The translations under genes were made by a program, and so were the position numbers. Below the pieces are notes generated by a model, which saw only the letters and a program-made list of their open reading frames with translations, was not told where the DNA came from and did not search any database. This document shows, piece after piece, positions 13,036 through 14,969 of a stretch of DNA of 14,969 nucleotides. Numbering within the stretch: the stretch's first letter is position 1; each line of letters opens with the position of its first letter. This DNA is from JAFGOM01 sp964605795. GTDB taxonomy: Archaea > Halobacteriota > Methanomicrobia > Methanomicrobiales > Methanospirillaceae. Location of the stretch: NCBI GenBank assembly GCA_964605795.1, contig CAZSDZ010000058.1:1-14969 (forward strand), written 5' to 3'.

Positions 13036-14433
13036 TCAGTCAATTTTCCATACATGAACAACCGGTTTAGCTCCGTCGGCAAAGTATTCAAGGAGATACA
13101 AGATCTGGTTAACCCGATCATAGGCAACATCCCCGACCCGGTTCTTTCTCTGATCCCCCGAGCCAATCATATCGATCTCAACCTGATCAGGATTGCCAAA
13201 AAGATAGGGATCAATATCAAGAACTGCATACGGCTGTGGCTCCCATGATTCCATACCACCTGCCGCAACCGCTGCGAGATCGGCAGGATCATAAAAGATG
13301 ATCTCGCCCCTGAATGATGAACTCCACCAGCCACGGTAGTCGTTGTGCCGGGTACACTCCTGCATCTCTGATACCGGGCAGGGAGTACCGTCATCCATCC
13401 TGCATACCGCATATTCATCAGCATACGTCATTTCAGGACAGGGCTGAGTAGGGTTATCAGGATTTATCCATCCATACCAGTAGTTATCCCCGATTCCTTT
13501 TGTTCCTGAGAAGATGACGGCATTCCCACCGTCAGCCGTGGTAAGGAATGCACCTCCTTCCCATTCATCAGGATGCTGGTATCCTTCCATGGCATCGGTA
13601 ATCTCTGTGCTCTCTTCAGATGTCCGATATCGCAAAAGCGTTATCTCATCAAGGTGAGAGCCCGATGTTGACGGTGTTCCCTCTTCGTCAGTCCAGGGAA
13701 CATACGCAAAGAGAGCGGGTCCCATCCCTGACCAGCCACCATCACGGAACCGCCCGGTGGCCAGATACCTCCCACCGGTATTTTCATCAGCCCAATCCTC
13801 TGGTATCTCAAAAAGGTACCCGTTTACCATGTAATGAGACTGATCGCCGATGTACCAGCTGCCCTGAGGATCAGAGTTTGAAAGATCAGACAAGAACCAG
13901 CTATGGGTTGGCAGGGAGGGCTCGGAATCAAAGTGATTCCCCCATGCAAGATGGATAACAGGCCCGGTCTCGGTGCGGTCAAGGTACGCCAGTCCCATTC
14001 GTGGAATGGTATAATACTCATCAAAAAAACCACCTGAAACATCAGAGAATGACTGAAGGAATTCTCCTTGTGGCAGATCAGACGGATGATCCACGAGACC
14101 GGGAACCGGGATCGAGACCTCTGCAACCTTGCCCCCGTCCCTGACCTCTTCGGTACGGTCATGACCAGTGATAAAGAGTGAACCCTGATATCCGTCATCC
14201 TGACTATAACTATTCCCTTCAGGTGAAAACGTCATGGCATTCCCACCGTACTCAAAGGTATCCGGCCTTCCTGCTCCATCAGGCAGCCTGAATGCCCCGA
14301 GGTAGGTAAGATCGTCTGGCATAATCAGATGCGACGGCGTTCCAGCCGGAACAACAGGGATGAGAAACAGTATCAGAATCAGAACAATAACAATTATCGC
14401 CTTATTCCAAAAGACCAATTTGTCGTGATTCAT
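13036..14433 (-). CDS. Secreted or membrane-anchored protein, possibly beta-propeller
   Basis: This 465-residue protein begins with a short polar end and a long hydrophobic helix (residues 11-29) that is a signal peptide or uncleaved anchor, so the body lies outside the membrane. It is rich in Gly, Asp, Tyr and Trp, with repeated short strand-turn units such as DLTYLGAFRLPDG, GGNAMTFSPEG and GDVAYDRVNQILYLLEYF. This resembles beta-propeller proteins, but no repeat register could be set. Four cysteines (C332, C344, C352, C360) cluster in one loop and may form disulfides, or hold a metal. I start at the ATG at 14433 because GGAG lies 7-8 nt upstream; a GTG three codons earlier would overlap that site. 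No family or function was recognised. A single-gene unit. Confidence 0.75.
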   Translation of the reverse strand: MNHDKLVFWNKAIIVIVLILILFLIPVVPAGTPSHLIMPDDLTYLGAFRLPDGAGRPDTFEYGGNAMTFSPEGNSYSQDDGYQGSLFITGHDRTEEVRDGGKVAEVSIPVPGLVDHPSDLPQGEFLQSFSDVSGGFFDEYYTIPRMGLAYLDRTETGPVIHLAWGNHFDSEPSLPTHSWFLSDLSNSDPQGSWYIGDQSHYMVNGYLFEIPEDWADENTGGRYLATGRFRDGGWSGMGPALFAYVPWTDEEGTPSTSGSHLDEITLLRYRTSEESTEITDAMEGYQHPDEWEGGAFLTTADGGNAVIFSGTKGIGDNYWYGWINPDNPTQPCPEMTYADEYAVCRMDDGTPCPVSEMQECTRHNDYRGWWSSSFRGEIIFYDPADLAAVAAGGMESWEPQPYAVLDIDPYLFGNPDQVEIDMIGSGDQRKNRVGDVAYDRVNQILYLLEYFADGAKPVVHVWKID

Positions 14434-14623
14434 CGTATACACTCCGGTTGAATATGAGACCCTGTAACCGAATAAGAGTTCCTATCGCTACTGTAACAAT
14501 AGTCCAACAGAGTAGAACATCAGGTAATAATATCCCATGTAATTCTGCATCAAAGTATGCCAAATGAAATATCAGACTGATGATACGATAATCGTACTGA
14601 TACCATGAAAACTGATTGAATGG

Positions 14624-14630
14624 AAAAAAA
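14624..14630 (-). terminator. U-rich terminator after the dodecin gene
   Basis: On the minus strand a run of seven T begins 2 nt after the dodecin stop codon, as expected for archaeal intrinsic termination. Confidence 0.4.
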
Positions 14631-14632
14631 GA

Positions 14633-14860
14633 TTAAATCTCCTGTTCCACGTTAAAGGAGATCTTTACCACTGCATGATACAAAACAATCTTATCATTCT
14701 CAACAATTGCTGAACAGTGCTTCAGATCTACCCGGTTAATGTTTCGTACGGTCTTTGCTGCTTCTTTTACGGCAACTGCGGCTGCATCATCCCATCCTTT
14801 CGGGGAACTGCCGATTAATGTTATTACCTTTATCACTGAGGGTTTTTTCGCTACTGGCAT
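14633..14860 (-). CDS. Dodecin family flavin-binding protein
   Basis: Dodecins are small beta-alpha-beta-beta proteins that form hollow 12-mers storing or buffering flavins. The 75-residue sequence fits: VIKVITLIGSSPKGWDDAAA at the N-terminus (first strand, SSPKGW loop and helix start), the helix VKEAAKTVRNI, then two strands ending in AVVKISFNVE. In the well-studied flavin-binding dodecins a Trp on the second strand stacks on the isoalloxazine ring; here the equivalent part of TVRNINRVDL has Arg43 instead, so flavin binding may differ or another ligand may bind. The start is fixed by GAGGTGA seven or so bases before the ATG. The gene has its own terminator; the 15-bp palindrome at 14927 lies upstream. 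Confidence 0.88.
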   Translation of the reverse strand: MPVAKKPSVIKVITLIGSSPKGWDDAAAVAVKEAAKTVRNINRVDLKHCSAIVENDKIVLYHAVVKISFNVEQEI

Positions 14861-14926
14861 CTGGTTTCACCTCATAGGTATAAGGATCGGTTACCTACAT
14901 GAGGATTTCGCTTTACAAAACCCCGA

Positions 14927-14941
14927 TGAGGCAGAGCCTCA
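14927..14941. promoter_or_regulatory. Palindrome TGAGGCAGAGCCTCA upstream of dodecin
   Basis: Six-base arms TGAGGC and GCCTCA flank AGA. It lies 67-81 nt before the dodecin start, just upstream of a possible TATA box (TTTTGTAAAG at about 14911-14920 on the minus strand). An operator is plausible; it might instead be a hairpin at the end of a gene beyond the window. Confidence 0.35.
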
Positions 14942-14969
14942 AACCTGACGAATGAAAAACAAATAACTA

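Overview
The window looks like chromosomal DNA from a methanogenic archaeon, most likely of the Methanomicrobiales (Methanospirillum-like); this is inferred from family content and style, not from a search. The signs are a long-form HisG, a stand-alone HisI, a dodecin, small zinc-ribbon and Cys-rich proteins, TATA-like boxes 25-30 nt upstream of starts, several genes that appear leaderless, and others with clear GGAGG-type ribosome binding sites. No tRNA, rRNA, CRISPR array or intact insertion sequence was seen.

Layout. Positions 1-1100 are an accessory patch of small broken genes, all on the minus strand: a HicA-like toxin cut by the window edge, the helix-turn-helix end of a broken regulator (168-284), and an antitoxin-like gene with one frameshift and one in-frame stop (682-932). 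Next come a YdjM-type membrane hydrolase (1149-2066, GTG start) and a convergent Bcp-type peroxiredoxin (2203-2691). A 70-aa Cys-rich protein (2866-3078) precedes a two-gene operon of an LsrF-like lyase and a zinc alcohol dehydrogenase (3135-5043). Then follow a region rich in inverted repeats (5250-5435), a DUF2164 protein, and hisG and hisI, which are divergently arranged. From 8015 to 9507 lies a serine hydrolase of the beta-lactamase family broken by four lesions. The next 660 bases hold a nested inverted-repeat region, a possible 49-aa membrane peptide and a 46-aa zinc ribbon. The right third has a PrpE-type acyl-CoA synthetase, a secreted protein of about 465 aa and a dodecin.

How the genes fit together. 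HisG and HisI catalyse steps 1 and 3 of histidine synthesis and share one divergent intergenic region. The LsrF-like lyase and the dehydrogenase are 31 bp apart, behind one promoter, and probably act on the same phosphorylated deoxyketose or diketone. PrpE activates propionate (or acetate) for biosynthesis. The rest are single-gene units. The items most worth a second look are the LsrF/dehydrogenase pair in a methanogen, the repeat-rich leader of the DUF2164 gene, the nested repeats at 9627-9779, the very small genes, and the Arg-to-Gly change in a conserved motif of PrpE.
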